A stretch of DNA of 64,000 bases, taken from Conyzicola lurida (GTDB lineage: Bacteria; Actinomycetota; Actinomycetes; Actinomycetales; Microbacteriaceae). The translations under genes were made by a program, and so were the position numbers. This document shows, piece by piece, positions 8,514-16,763 of the stretch. Position 1 is the stretch's first letter. The number at the start of each line of letters is the position of its first letter. The stretch covers positions 2,418,001 to 2,482,000 of the forward strand of contig NZ_JACHMJ010000001.1 of NCBI RefSeq assembly GCF_014204935.1. Direction: 5' to 3'. Below the pieces are notes generated by a model. The model was not told where the DNA came from. It saw only the letters and a list, made by a program, of their open reading frames with translations, and did no database searches.

Positions 8514-10028
8514 TCAACCCCGCGGCTTGCGCAGCGTGACCAGCGTCACCGTGATCGCGACCGCCATCAGTGCCGCCGCGACCCACGAGGTGACGACCAC
8601 GCCGGAGTCGAACGCCGCCCGCGCCGACGCGAGCAGGCTGTCGCCCACCGCGCCCGGCAGCGTCGACGCGACCTCGACCGCGCCGCCCAGGGTCTCCCGG
8701 GCCGCCGTCGCATCGGCGCCCGTCACGGAACCGGGGATCACGACCGACGACCGGTACGACGCGGTGAGGATACTGCCGAGGACCGCGGTTCCGAGGACGG
8801 CGCCGAGTTCGTAGGCGGTCTCCGAGACGCCGGATGCCGCACCCGCTTTGTCTGCGGGAACGCTCGAGATGATCAGGTCGTTCGAGAGCGTCTCGGCCGC
8901 ACCGATCCCCGCACCGAGCACACAGAACGCGAGGATGAGGCTCAGCGTCGTCGTCCCTCCCCCGACGATCGCGACCGAGGCGTACGCGACGAGCGACAGC
9001 GAGAGCCCGAAGGCCATCAGGTAGCCCGGCCGGATCCGGCGCACGACGGGCACGATGGCGAGGCCCGCCACGATGATGACGACGGTGCCGGGCGCGAGCG
9101 CTATCGCGGCGTCGAACGGGCTCAGCCCCACCACGAGTTGCAAATGCTGCGTGATGAAGAACAGGAATCCGACGAGCGAGAACACGCTGACCAGGTTGAC
9201 CACGACGGCGCCGCTGAACGACGGCACGCGGAACAGCTTCATGTCGAGCATCGGGTTGTCCTGCTTCAGCAGGCGGCGCACGAACAGGGTGCCCGCCGCG
9301 ATGCCGACGGCGATCAGCAGCACGGGAACCACGCCGAAGCCCTCGGTCGCGATCGACTTGATCGCGTAGACCGCGGGGCCGAGCGCGAGCATGGAGAGCA
9401 GGATGCTGACGAGGTCGAACGGGCCGGGCGCCGGGTCCTTCGATTCGAGGATGAGCAGCGGCGCGAACACCAGAAGCGGCAGCAGGAACGGCACCGCGAT
9501 GAGGAACACGGAGCCCCACCAGAAGTGCTCGAGCAGGACACCGCCGACGAGCGGGCCGACGGCGGAACCGGCCGAGAAGCCCGTCGCCCAGATCGCGATG
9601 GCGAGGCGGCGCTGACGGCGGTCGACGAAGAGCGAGCGCAGCAGCGACAGGGTGGACGGCATGATCATCGCGCCGAAGAACCCCAGCAGAACACGCGCGG
9701 CGATCAGCCAGGCGGCATCCTGAGCCGTCGCCGCCAGCACGGAGACGACGCCGAAGCCCGAGGCGCCGATGAGCAGCATGCGGCGGCGGCCGAAGCGGTC
9801 GCCGAGGTTGCCCATCGCCACGAGCAGGGCCGCGAGCACGAGCGGGTAGGCGTCGACGATCCAGAGCTGGGCCGCGGCCGACGGGCGCAGGTCGCGGGCG
9901 ATGCTCGGCAGCGCGAAGCTCAGCACGGTGTTGTCGATCGAGACCAGCAGGGTGGGCAGCATGAGCACGCCGAGGGCGAACCACTGGCGGGTGGAGGCGA
10001 GGACGCGGGGGTGTTCGATGGTGCTCAT
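8514..10028 (-). CDS. MFS transporter, DHA2 (EmrB/QacA-like) drug efflux family
   Basis: A 504-residue protein with the 14-helix length of the DHA2 drug:H+ antiporters. Motif A appears as GNLGDRFGRRRML and the helix-5 motif C region as GFSAGSAVGPLVGGVLLEHF. It should export lipophilic or cationic compounds. I place the start at 10028 (MSTIEHPR), not at 10064, because the longer frame would run through the operator palindrome and -10 hexamer. The divergent TetR gene and the palindrome at 10035-10058 indicate repression of this pump by that regulator. Confidence 0.92.
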   Translation of the reverse strand: MSTIEHPRVLASTRQWFALGVLMLPTLLVSIDNTVLSFALPSIARDLRPSAAAQLWIVDAYPLVLAALLVAMGNLGDRFGRRRMLLIGASGFGVVSVLAATAQDAAWLIAARVLLGFFGAMIMPSTLSLLRSLFVDRRQRRLAIAIWATGFSAGSAVGPLVGGVLLEHFWWGSVFLIAVPFLLPLLVFAPLLILESKDPAPGPFDLVSILLSMLALGPAVYAIKSIATEGFGVVPVLLIAVGIAAGTLFVRRLLKQDNPMLDMKLFRVPSFSGAVVVNLVSVFSLVGFLFFITQHLQLVVGLSPFDAAIALAPGTVVIIVAGLAIVPVVRRIRPGYLMAFGLSLSLVAYASVAIVGGGTTTLSLILAFCVLGAGIGAAETLSNDLIISSVPADKAGAASGVSETAYELGAVLGTAVLGSILTASYRSSVVIPGSVTGADATAARETLGGAVEVASTLPGAVGDSLLASARAAFDSGVVVTSWVAAALMAVAITVTLVTLRKPRG

Positions 10029-10034
10029 GGATTT

Positions 10035-10058
10035 ACTGTACCGTCTGGACGGTACAGT
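10035..10058. promoter_or_regulatory. TetR-type operator overlapping the pump promoter
   Basis: ACTGTACCGTC and GACGGTACAGT form perfect 11-nt arms around a 2-nt centre. The left end contains TACAGT on the minus strand, exactly 6 nt before the pump ATG at 10028, so repressor binding would cover the pump -10 element. The tetR start lies 30 nt to the right. Confidence 0.85.
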
Positions 10059-10075
10059 GGGCAAGATCGCGCGGC

Positions 10076-10081
10076 TACGCT
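10076..10081 (+). promoter_or_regulatory. -10 element, probable leaderless promoter of tetR
   Basis: TACGCT is separated from the ATG at 10088 by the 6-nt spacer GGGGGC. Confidence 0.5.
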
Positions 10082-10087
10082 GGGGGC

Positions 10088-10642
10088 ATGGTGCAGAAGA
10101 CGTCAGCCAAAGAAGCGGTGCTCGACGCGTTCGAACGCGTGGTGATCGACCGGGGCGAGCGCGCCGCGACCCTCGAGGCGGTGGCCACCGAGGCGGGCGT
10201 CTCCAAGGGCGGGCTGCTCTACCACTTCGGCGGCAAGAAGGACCTCGTCGAAGGGCTCGTCGAAAGGATGACAGGGCTGGCCGAGAGCGATCTCGAGCAG
10301 CTGGCCGCGGCTCCCGACGGTATCGTCAGCCGTTTCATCCGCTCGTCCGTCGTTATCGGAACCCCGTTCGACAGCACGTATATCGCCATGACCCGGCTCG
10401 CGCAGTCGGGGCTCTACCCCGAGGCGAACGCGTCGCTCTCGAGCGTGGAGCAGGGATGGCGCACCCTGATCGAGGGCGCGGTCGGCGACCCGGCCATCGC
10501 CCGGATCGTGCTGCTCGTCGGCGACGGGCTGTACTACAACGCGGCGCTGTTCCCGTTCGACAAGCTGCCGACGCCCGAGGGCGAGCTCGACGACGTCGTC
10601 ACCGCGATCGAGGAGCTGACGCGCTCGCGCACCGGTCGCTGA
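10088..10642 (+). CDS. TetR-family repressor of the adjacent pump
   Basis: A 184-residue TetR-family protein. The HTH (residues about 10-55) has the sequence TLEAVATEAGVSKGGLLYHF followed by the typical GGKKDLVEGLV helix. The rest is a helical ligand-binding and dimerisation domain. It diverges from the DHA2 pump gene across a 59-bp intergenic region holding a near-perfect operator, so derepression of the pump by its own substrate is the natural model. The gene ends before a palindromic repeat. Confidence 0.93.
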   Translation: MVQKTSAKEAVLDAFERVVIDRGERAATLEAVATEAGVSKGGLLYHFGGKKDLVEGLVERMTGLAESDLEQLAAAPDGIVSRFIRSSVVIGTPFDSTYIAMTRLAQSGLYPEANASLSSVEQGWRTLIEGAVGDPAIARIVLLVGDGLYYNAALFPFDKLPTPEGELDDVVTAIEELTRSRTGR

Positions 10643-10648
10643 GCCCGC

Positions 10649-10714
10649 GGTCCCTGAGCCTGTCGAAGGGGTCGAAGCATCACCGCACGTGACCCTTCGA
10701 CAAGCTCAGGGGCC
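10649..10714. repeat. Palindromic repeat between convergent genes
   Basis: GTCCCTGAGCCTGTCGAAGGGG (from 10650) pairs with ACCCTTCGACAAGCTCAGGGGCC (ending 10714). This is the CCCTGAGCCTGTCGAAGGG sub-family of the repeat, here between tetR and the glycerol dehydrogenase gene. Confidence 0.85.
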
Positions 10715-10722
10715 GAGATCGA

Positions 10723-11886
10723 CTAGTGCTTCGCGACGTGCTTGACCGGCTCCGCCAGTCCACGGTCGGCACGCACCGAACGCGACAGGCGCTCGATCGA
10801 CTTCAGCGCGCTCACGACGTCGTCGACCGTGACGGCGAACGGCATGTTGTGGATGGTCTCGGTGGGGACGGTCGCCAGTTCGGCGATCGCCCGCAGCTCG
10901 GTCTCGTCCTCGACGGTGAGTCCGATCTCGGTGAGGGTGGTCGGGAGGCCGACGCGGGTGGTGAACTCGATGAAGTCCTCGATCTCGGCGCGCGGCGCAC
11001 CCTCGAGCACGAGCTGGGTGAGCGAACCGATATTGACCTTCTGGCCGTGCGACAGGCCATGGGTCTGCGGTGCGGCGGTCAGGCCGTTGTGGATGGCGTG
11101 TGCCGCGGCGAGTCCGCCCGACTCGAAGCCGAGGCCCGAGAGCAGCGTGTTGGCCTCGACGAGGTTCTCGAGAGCCGGCGTGACGACACCGTCGCGCACC
11201 GCGTCGAGGGCCGAGAAGGCGTTCTCGTGGATGATCTCCCAGGAGAGCTTGGCAAGCGCGGTGCCGGTCTGGGTGGGCTGGCCGCCGGCCATGGTCGTGG
11301 AGTTCGACGCGGCAGTGGCGCGCGCCTCGAGCCAGGTGGCGAGGGCGTCGCCGATTCCGGCGACGAGGAAGGCGACCGGGGCATTGGCGACGAACTGCGT
11401 GTCGATGAGCACGAGGTCGGGGTTGCGCGGGAAGAAGCGGTACTCGACGAACTCGCCCTCCTCGGTGTAGATGACGGCGAGGGCCGACGTGGGTGCGTCG
11501 GTCGACGCGACGGTCGGCACGCTGACCCAGCGGATACCCGCGAGGTGGCCGGCCGACTTCGCGGCGTCGATGGCGCTGCCGCCGCCGACGGCGACGACGA
11601 CGTCGGTGCCCGTTTCCTTGATCTTCTCGACGAGAGCGTCCACGGCGGTCGCGGTGGCGAAGCGGCCGAATCCGACGCGCTCGATGCGCAGGTCGGCGGC
11701 GGTGAAGCTCGCGCTGACCTGATCCTCGGCGATGCCCCAGACGAAGTCGTCGGCGATGATGAGCGGCGCGGTACCGATCTGCGCGACGAATTCACCGAGG
11801 CGGGCGAGAGCGCCCTTGCCCTGGACGTAGCGGCCCGGGCTCATGACAGTGCGGATGGGGGGTGTCGTGCTGGCGGTGGTGCTCAT
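10723..11886 (-). CDS. gldA: Glycerol dehydrogenase-like, iron/zinc-type alcohol dehydrogenase
   Basis: A 387-residue group III (iron-containing) alcohol dehydrogenase most like glycerol dehydrogenase, which oxidises glycerol to dihydroxyacetone with NAD. The nucleotide-binding segment is VVAVGGGSAIDAAKSAG and VPTVASTDAPTS. Metal ligands are the Asp in VAGIGDALATW and the His residues in AAAHAIHNGL and QTHGLSHGQKV. The start at 11886 (MSTTAST) leaves about 14 extra residues before the core, so a downstream Met (MSPGRYVQG) is possible. It is a single-gene unit downstream of serA on the same strand, separated by a terminator. Confidence 0.88.
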   Translation of the reverse strand: MSTTASTTPPIRTVMSPGRYVQGKGALARLGEFVAQIGTAPLIIADDFVWGIAEDQVSASFTAADLRIERVGFGRFATATAVDALVEKIKETGTDVVVAVGGGSAIDAAKSAGHLAGIRWVSVPTVASTDAPTSALAVIYTEEGEFVEYRFFPRNPDLVLIDTQFVANAPVAFLVAGIGDALATWLEARATAASNSTTMAGGQPTQTGTALAKLSWEIIHENAFSALDAVRDGVVTPALENLVEANTLLSGLGFESGGLAAAHAIHNGLTAAPQTHGLSHGQKVNIGSLTQLVLEGAPRAEIEDFIEFTTRVGLPTTLTEIGLTVEDETELRAIAELATVPTETIHNMPFAVTVDDVVSALKSIERLSRSVRADRGLAEPVKHVAKH

Positions 11887-12027
11887 GCGAGTTGTCTTCA
11901 ATCTCTCGATTTCCACGCCGGCCGCCTCGTGAGCAACCGGTGGCGGGGGCGAAGCGCCCTCACCTCTACGGTACGCGCGACAACCGTTGTGCGGCCGATC
12001 GGTGCACATGCGTGCAGATTCGGGCAC

Positions 12028-12088
12028 AAAAAAAGGGGCTTCGACAGGCTCGATCCGCTTCACAGCGGGTTGAGCCTGTCGAAACCCC
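12028..12088 (-). terminator. Intrinsic terminator of serA built from a palindromic repeat
   Basis: Read on the minus strand, the arm GGTTTCGACAGGCTCAACCC is followed by the matching arm ATCGAGCCTGTCGAAGCCCC and then seven T residues (A-run at 12028-12034 on the plus strand). The hairpin is the same palindrome seen throughout the window, here completed with a U-tract just after the serA stop. Confidence 0.8.
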
Positions 12089-12095
12089 CGACAAG

Positions 12096-13685
12096 CTACT
12101 CGACGATATCGATCTCGCGCATGAGGTCGGCGTCGATGGCGATGCGCACCTTCTCGAGCAGGCCCTCGGGCGCGGGCGAGTCGACGGTGAGCACGCTGAG
12201 CGCTGCTCCCCCGGCTTCCTTGCGCGCGATCTGCATGCCCGCGATGTTGATGGATGCCTCGCCGAACTCCTTGCCGTAGACGGCGACGATTCCGGGACGG
12301 TCGGTGTAGACCATCACGATCAGGTGGTCGGCGAACGGCACCTCGACGTCGTAGCCGTTGATCTCGACGATCTTCTCGATCTGCTTGGTGCCGGTCAGGG
12401 TTCCCGAGACGGAGATCTGCGAACCGTCGGCCAGTGCGCCGCGGATCGAGAGGAGGTTGCGGTACTCCTCGCTCTCGGTCTCGGTGATGAGGCGCACGGT
12501 GACGCCGCGCTGCTCGGCGAGCAGCGGAGCGTTGACGTAGGAGACCGACTCGCTGACGATGCCGGAGAAGATGCCCTTGAGAGCGGCGAGCTTGAGCACG
12601 CTCACATCGAACTCGGCGATCTCGCCGCGCACCTCGACGTCGATCGAGGTGACGGGGCTGTCGGCGAGGCCGGAGAAGACCTGGCCGAGCTTCTCGACCA
12701 GGGCGATGCCGGGGCGCACGCTGGGGTCGATGACGCCGCCGGCGACGTTGACCGCGTCGGGCACCAGTTCGCCGCCGAGCGCGAGTCGCACGGACTTGGC
12801 GACGGAGACGCCGGCCTTCTCCTGGGCCTCGTCGGTGGAGGCACCGAGGTGCGGGGTGAGGATGATGTTCTCGAGCGAGAGCAGCGGCGACTCGAGTGGC
12901 GGCTCGCTGACGAAAACGTCGAGGCCGGCGCCGGCGATGCGCTGCGACTTGAGGGCGGCGTAGAGCGCGTCCTCGTCGATGAGTCCACCGCGGGCGACGT
13001 TGACGATGAACGCGGTCGGCTTCATCAGCGCGAACTGCTCGGTCGAGATCATGCCGGTCGTCTCGGGGGTCTTCGGCATGTGGATCGTGATGAAGTCGCT
13101 CTGCGCGAGCAGTTCGTCGAGCGTGAGCAGCGTGACGCCGAGCTGCTGGGCGCGGGCCGAGGTGACGTAGGGGTCGTAGGCGACGACGTTCATGCCGAAC
13201 GCCTGCAGGCGCGCGGTGATGAGCGCGCCGATGCGGCCGAGACCGATGATGCCGACGGTCTTCTCGTAGAGCTCGACGCCCGTGTACTTGGAGCGCTTCC
13301 AGGTGCCGGCGGCGAGGCTCGCGTGCGCGGCCGGGATGAAGCGGGAGAGGCTGATGATGTGGCCGACGGTAAGTTCGGCGGCGGAGATGATGTTCGAGGT
13401 CGGCGCGTTGACGACCATCACGCCGGCGGTCGTCGCCGCCTTGATGTCGACGTTGTCGAGACCGACACCGGCGCGGGCGATGACCTTGAGGCGAGGGGCG
13501 GCCGCGATGGCCTCCTCGTCGACCTTGGTGGCGGAGCGGATCAGGATGGCGTCGGCCTCGGACAGTGCGGAGAGCAGCGCCGGACGGTCGGTCCCGTCGA
13601 CGTTGCGCACGTCGAAGTCGGGGCCGAGGGCCTCGACGGTTGCGGGTGAAAGTTCTTCTGCAATGAGCACAATCGGCTTGGCCAC
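12096..13685 (-). CDS. serA: D-3-phosphoglycerate dehydrogenase
   Basis: A 529-residue long-form (type I) phosphoglycerate dehydrogenase, the first enzyme of serine synthesis. It has the NAD-binding domain (GIIGLGRIGALITARLQAFG), the substrate Arg and Glu/His catalytic set (with LTPHLGASTDEAQ), the intervening ASB domain from about residue 320, and a C-terminal ACT domain (YTDRPGIVAVYGKEFGEA) that in relatives binds serine as feedback inhibitor. The GTG start at 13685 has an AAGGA ribosome site about 10 nt upstream. A repeat-based terminator follows the stop. Confidence 0.97.
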   Translation of the reverse strand: MAKPIVLIAEELSPATVEALGPDFDVRNVDGTDRPALLSALSEADAILIRSATKVDEEAIAAAPRLKVIARAGVGLDNVDIKAATTAGVMVVNAPTSNIISAAELTVGHIISLSRFIPAAHASLAAGTWKRSKYTGVELYEKTVGIIGLGRIGALITARLQAFGMNVVAYDPYVTSARAQQLGVTLLTLDELLAQSDFITIHMPKTPETTGMISTEQFALMKPTAFIVNVARGGLIDEDALYAALKSQRIAGAGLDVFVSEPPLESPLLSLENIILTPHLGASTDEAQEKAGVSVAKSVRLALGGELVPDAVNVAGGVIDPSVRPGIALVEKLGQVFSGLADSPVTSIDVEVRGEIAEFDVSVLKLAALKGIFSGIVSESVSYVNAPLLAEQRGVTVRLITETESEEYRNLLSIRGALADGSQISVSGTLTGTKQIEKIVEINGYDVEVPFADHLIVMVYTDRPGIVAVYGKEFGEASINIAGMQIARKEAGGAALSVLTVDSPAPEGLLEKVRIAIDADLMREIDIVE

Positions 13686-13756
13686 GAAAACAAGTCCTTA
13701 GGGGTGCAATGGGAGAGTGAGCGCCATTCGCGCAACCCTGCGAGTCTACCGCCCGG

Positions 13757-13762
13757 CACAAT
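13757..13762 (+). promoter_or_regulatory. -10-like element, possible leaderless promoter
   Basis: CACAAT lies 6 nt before the ATG at 13769; the same hexamer is placed similarly before moeZ at 57762. Confidence 0.4.
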
Positions 13763-13768
13763 GGGCTT

Positions 13769-14173
13769 ATGGGCGAAGCCGCACTCGACGTAACACGCAC
13801 GATCGTGCTCTGGATCCTGGTGGCGGTCTTCGTCGGAATGGGCGTCAACCACTTCCGCGGGGGCCCCGCGCGGGTCATGGCGAAAATGATTCCGCCGTCT
13901 CTCCGGCGCGACCGCTGGCCGCGCCCGATCGACCTCGTCTACGTCACCGGCGTGTGCGAGATCCTCGGCGGCATCGGCCTCGCCGTTCCGGCCACCCGCG
14001 CCGCGGCATCCCTCGCTCTCATTGTCTTCCTGATCTGCGTTTTTCCCGCCAACGTCTACGCTTCGAAACACAAGGAGACGTTCGGCCGCGGGGCCATCCC
14101 GTTCTGGCCGAGATTGGCCGGACAGGTGGTGCTGATCGCGCTGCTGGCATGGGTCGGTTTCGGCACCGTATAG
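13769..14173 (+). CDS. DoxX-like membrane protein
   Basis: A 134-residue protein with four hydrophobic helices and the DoxX-type layout: FVGMGVNHFRGG after helix 1, YVTGVCEILGGIGLAVPATR in helices 2-3, and a final helix with LLAWVGFGTV. DoxX-like proteins are small quinone-related or redox membrane proteins, but most have no tested function. The gene is monocistronic, divergent from serA, with no ribosome site before the ATG. Confidence 0.75.
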   Translation: MGEAALDVTRTIVLWILVAVFVGMGVNHFRGGPARVMAKMIPPSLRRDRWPRPIDLVYVTGVCEILGGIGLAVPATRAAASLALIVFLICVFPANVYASKHKETFGRGAIPFWPRLAGQVVLIALLAWVGFGTV

Positions 14174-14474
14174 AGGCCGAATGGATGCCGCGGGGACGAC
14201 GGCCGTCGTGCCCCGGCGGAGCGCCCGTGCTACGTTCGATGAAGGAAATACGTTTTCCATTCATCTTGGACGCGAACTCGTGGTCGCCGTTTCGGCGGGC
14301 CGCTTGTGCGTACGGTGAGACTCTGGCGGACCCGATCCCGACGATTGGTCCAGCACTGCCCCCGGCATAGAACCGGCTGAGGCGGAGCAGCGCGGAGCTA
14401 CCCGTCCACAAGTAACGAACACGCGTGCCACGACCCTGATTCGGTGTCTGCACGCGTGCCTTCGGGGAGCCCGC
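14174..14474. other. Intergenic region upstream of the betaine/proline transporter operon
   Basis: I find no convincing gene in these 301 bases. The last 60 bases hold two copies of CACGCGTGCC (14420-14429 and 14451-14460) and GGGGAG, which serves as the ribosome site for the GTG at 14475. A stretch around 14240-14275 (GGAAATACG, TTCATCTTGG) is locally AT-richer than its surroundings. The length suggests a regulated promoter with a long leader, as is common for osmoprotectant operons. Confidence 0.5.
14420..14460. promoter_or_regulatory. Direct repeat of the palindrome CACGCGTG before proV
   Basis: CACGCGTGCC occurs at 14420-14429 and 14451-14460, three DNA turns apart. Each contains the self-complementary octamer CACGCGTG. 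Two in-phase palindromes 15-55 nt before the start codon look like a dimer-of-dimers operator. The regulator is unknown. Confidence 0.4.
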
Positions 14475-15719
14475 GTGAGCGAAACCACAGCAGAAACGAT
14501 CCTGACGGCCACCGGCCTCAGTAAGACTTTCGGAAGCCGCAAGTCGGCGCAGACGCACGCCGTCGTCGACGCCGCCTTCGAGGTGAAGCGCGGCGAGATC
14601 TTCGTCGTGATGGGGCTTTCCGGTTCGGGCAAGTCCACCCTGATCCGCATGCTCAACGGTCTCGTCGAGCCCACCTCGGGAAGCGTCGCCGTCGCCGGCA
14701 CGACCATCACCGGCCTGCCCGCACCGAAGCTGCGCGAGGTGCGCCGCCGCAACGTGTCCATGGTCTTCCAGCACTTCGCGCTTCTCCCCCACCGCACGGT
14801 CATCGACAACGTGGCCTACGGCCTCGAGATCCAGGGCGTCGCGAAGGCCGAGCGTCTCGAGCGTGCCAACACGATCATCCGGCTGGTCGGGCTCGACGGC
14901 CGCCAGAACAGCCTCCCCTCTCAGCTGTCGGGCGGAATGCAGCAGCGCGTCGGCCTCGGCCGGGCGCTCGCCAGCGACACCGACATCCTGCTGATGGACG
15001 AGGCCTTCTCGGCCCTCGACCCGCTGATCCGCCGCGAGATGCAGGAGCAGCTCATCGAGCTGCAGCACGAACTCGGCAAGACCATCATCTTCATCACGCA
15101 CGACCTCAACGAGGCCATGTTCCTCGGCGACCGCATCGCCGTCATGCGCGACGGCCGCATCGTGCAGATCGGTACGCCCGAAGAGATCCTGACCGACCCG
15201 GCCAACGACTACGTCGCCCAGTTCGTGCAGGATGTCGACCGGGCACGGGTCCTGACCGCCGCGAGCGTCATGGAGCCGGCACTCGCCGTCGTCAACATGT
15301 CGGCCGGCCCTCGCGCCGCGCTGCGCCTGATGCGCGACCAGCAGACCAACGCCACGTTCGTGGTCAACCGCGACCGCACCTACGGCGGCGTCGCCCGCGC
15401 CAAGCACGTGCTGCGCCAGGTGAAGGCCGGCGACAGCGACCTGCGCCCCATCGTGCGCAACGACGCGACCATCGTGACGCCAGAGACCCTCGTGGTCGAC
15501 CTCGTCGAGCTGTCGGTCGGCAGCGACCTGCCGATCGCCGTCGTCGACGACCGCAAGCGCCTCATCGGCGTCATCCCCCGCGTCACCCTGCTCGCCGCCC
15601 TCGGCAACGTGAGCACGGCGACCGGCGAATTCACCGCCATCGAGGGCCCGCCGACCATCACGATGAGCGAGATGACCGAGACCCTGCTCGATACGACTCT
15701 CGAAGGAGCAGACCTGTGA
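14475..15719 (+). CDS. proV: Glycine betaine/proline ABC transporter ATP-binding protein
   Basis: A 414-residue ATPase of a type I quaternary-amine importer (ProV/OpuAA). Walker A is GLSGSGKST, the ABC signature LSGGMQQRV and Walker B ILLMDEAFSALDP, followed by the switch His in FITHDLNEAM. The family-typical C-terminal tandem CBS region (about residues 275-400) is present; in OpuA this region senses ionic strength. It energises uptake of osmoprotectants through the permease encoded next. The GTG start has GGGGAG 5 nt upstream. The 3-prime end overlaps proW by 4 bp. Confidence 0.95.
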   Translation: MSETTAETILTATGLSKTFGSRKSAQTHAVVDAAFEVKRGEIFVVMGLSGSGKSTLIRMLNGLVEPTSGSVAVAGTTITGLPAPKLREVRRRNVSMVFQHFALLPHRTVIDNVAYGLEIQGVAKAERLERANTIIRLVGLDGRQNSLPSQLSGGMQQRVGLGRALASDTDILLMDEAFSALDPLIRREMQEQLIELQHELGKTIIFITHDLNEAMFLGDRIAVMRDGRIVQIGTPEEILTDPANDYVAQFVQDVDRARVLTAASVMEPALAVVNMSAGPRAALRLMRDQQTNATFVVNRDRTYGGVARAKHVLRQVKAGDSDLRPIVRNDATIVTPETLVVDLVELSVGSDLPIAVVDDRKRLIGVIPRVTLLAALGNVSTATGEFTAIEGPPTITMSEMTETLLDTTLEGADL

Positions 15720-16657
15720 ACGACTTCAGAATCCCCCTCGGCCGCTGGGTCGAAGACATCATCGACTTCATCACCGACACCTTCGGGTTCCTCTTCGACT
15801 TCGTCGCGACGGTCGTCGCCGGAGCCTACGAGGGCGTCGACGTGGTCTTCTCGACCCCGCCGTTCTGGGTGATCATCGTCGTGCTGGCCGTTCTCGGCTT
15901 CGCCGCACGTGGCTGGAAGTTCGCGATCGGCACCGTGATCGGGCTCGCCCTGATCGTCGGCGTCGACCAGTGGGACAACGCCATGGACACCCTGGCGCTC
16001 GTTCTCGTCGCCAGCATCATCGCGATCCTGATCGCCGTGCCGCTCGGTATCGCCGCGGCCAAGAGCCGCACGACGTCAAACTTCCTGCGCCCGATCCTCG
16101 ACCTCACACAGACGATGCCCGCCTTCGTCTACCTGATCCCCGCGCTCATCCTGTTCGGCATCGGGGTCGTCCCCGGCGTCGTCGCGACGATCATCTTCGC
16201 CGTGGCTCCGGGCGTGCGTCTCACCGAGCTCGGCATCCGCGGCGTCGACTCCGAGGTCGTCGAGGCCGGCCAGGCGTTCGGCGCCTCGCCGTGGCGCATC
16301 CTGCGCCAGATCCAGCTGCCCCTCGCGATGCCGAGCATCATGGCCGGCATCAACCAGGTCATCATGCTGTCGCTCTCCATGGTGGTCATCGCCGGCATGG
16401 TCGGCGCAGGCGGTCTCGGCCAGCCCGTCGTCGCGAGCCTCAACCGCATCGACGTCGCCCTCGGTTTCGAGGCCGGCCTGTCGGTCGTCATCCTCGCCAT
16501 CTTCCTCGACCGGCTCACCGCCGCTCTCGGCGGCGGCGACACCCCGCTCGGACGCGTGCTCGCACGACGCGGTTCGGCACGTCTCGCGAAGGCCGCCGCC
16601 GAGACGTCGGCCACTCCCGGCCAGGCCCCCCGCGAGCGCGAGCTCGTCGACGCCTGA
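15716..16657 (+). CDS. proW: Glycine betaine/proline ABC transporter permease
   Basis: A 313-residue membrane permease of the ProW/OpuAB family with about six helices. The ABC-docking EAA loop is visible as EAGQAFGASPWRILRQIQLPLAMPSI. An N-terminal amphipathic stretch precedes the first helix and a polar Ala/Arg tail follows the last. It forms the translocation channel with ProV and receives substrate from ProX. The GTG start overlaps the proV stop. Confidence 0.95.
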   Translation: MNDFRIPLGRWVEDIIDFITDTFGFLFDFVATVVAGAYEGVDVVFSTPPFWVIIVVLAVLGFAARGWKFAIGTVIGLALIVGVDQWDNAMDTLALVLVASIIAILIAVPLGIAAAKSRTTSNFLRPILDLTQTMPAFVYLIPALILFGIGVVPGVVATIIFAVAPGVRLTELGIRGVDSEVVEAGQAFGASPWRILRQIQLPLAMPSIMAGINQVIMLSLSMVVIAGMVGAGGLGQPVVASLNRIDVALGFEAGLSVVILAIFLDRLTAALGGGDTPLGRVLARRGSARLAKAAAETSATPGQAPRERELVDA

Positions 16658-16763
16658 CCCCTCCCCGCTTACGGGCGCGTTCGCGTCCGTGACCCGGAGC
16701 TTCCCGCTCCTGCAATCTCCAATCGCGGTCGGCCCCAAGTCGGCCAATGAAAGGCAGAACACC

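Noticed and set aside
10723-13878. 1051-residue open frame joining serA antiframe and glycerol dehydrogenase
   Set aside because: Only the part after 11886 is protein-like; the upstream part is a shadow of serA and the repeat-terminator region.
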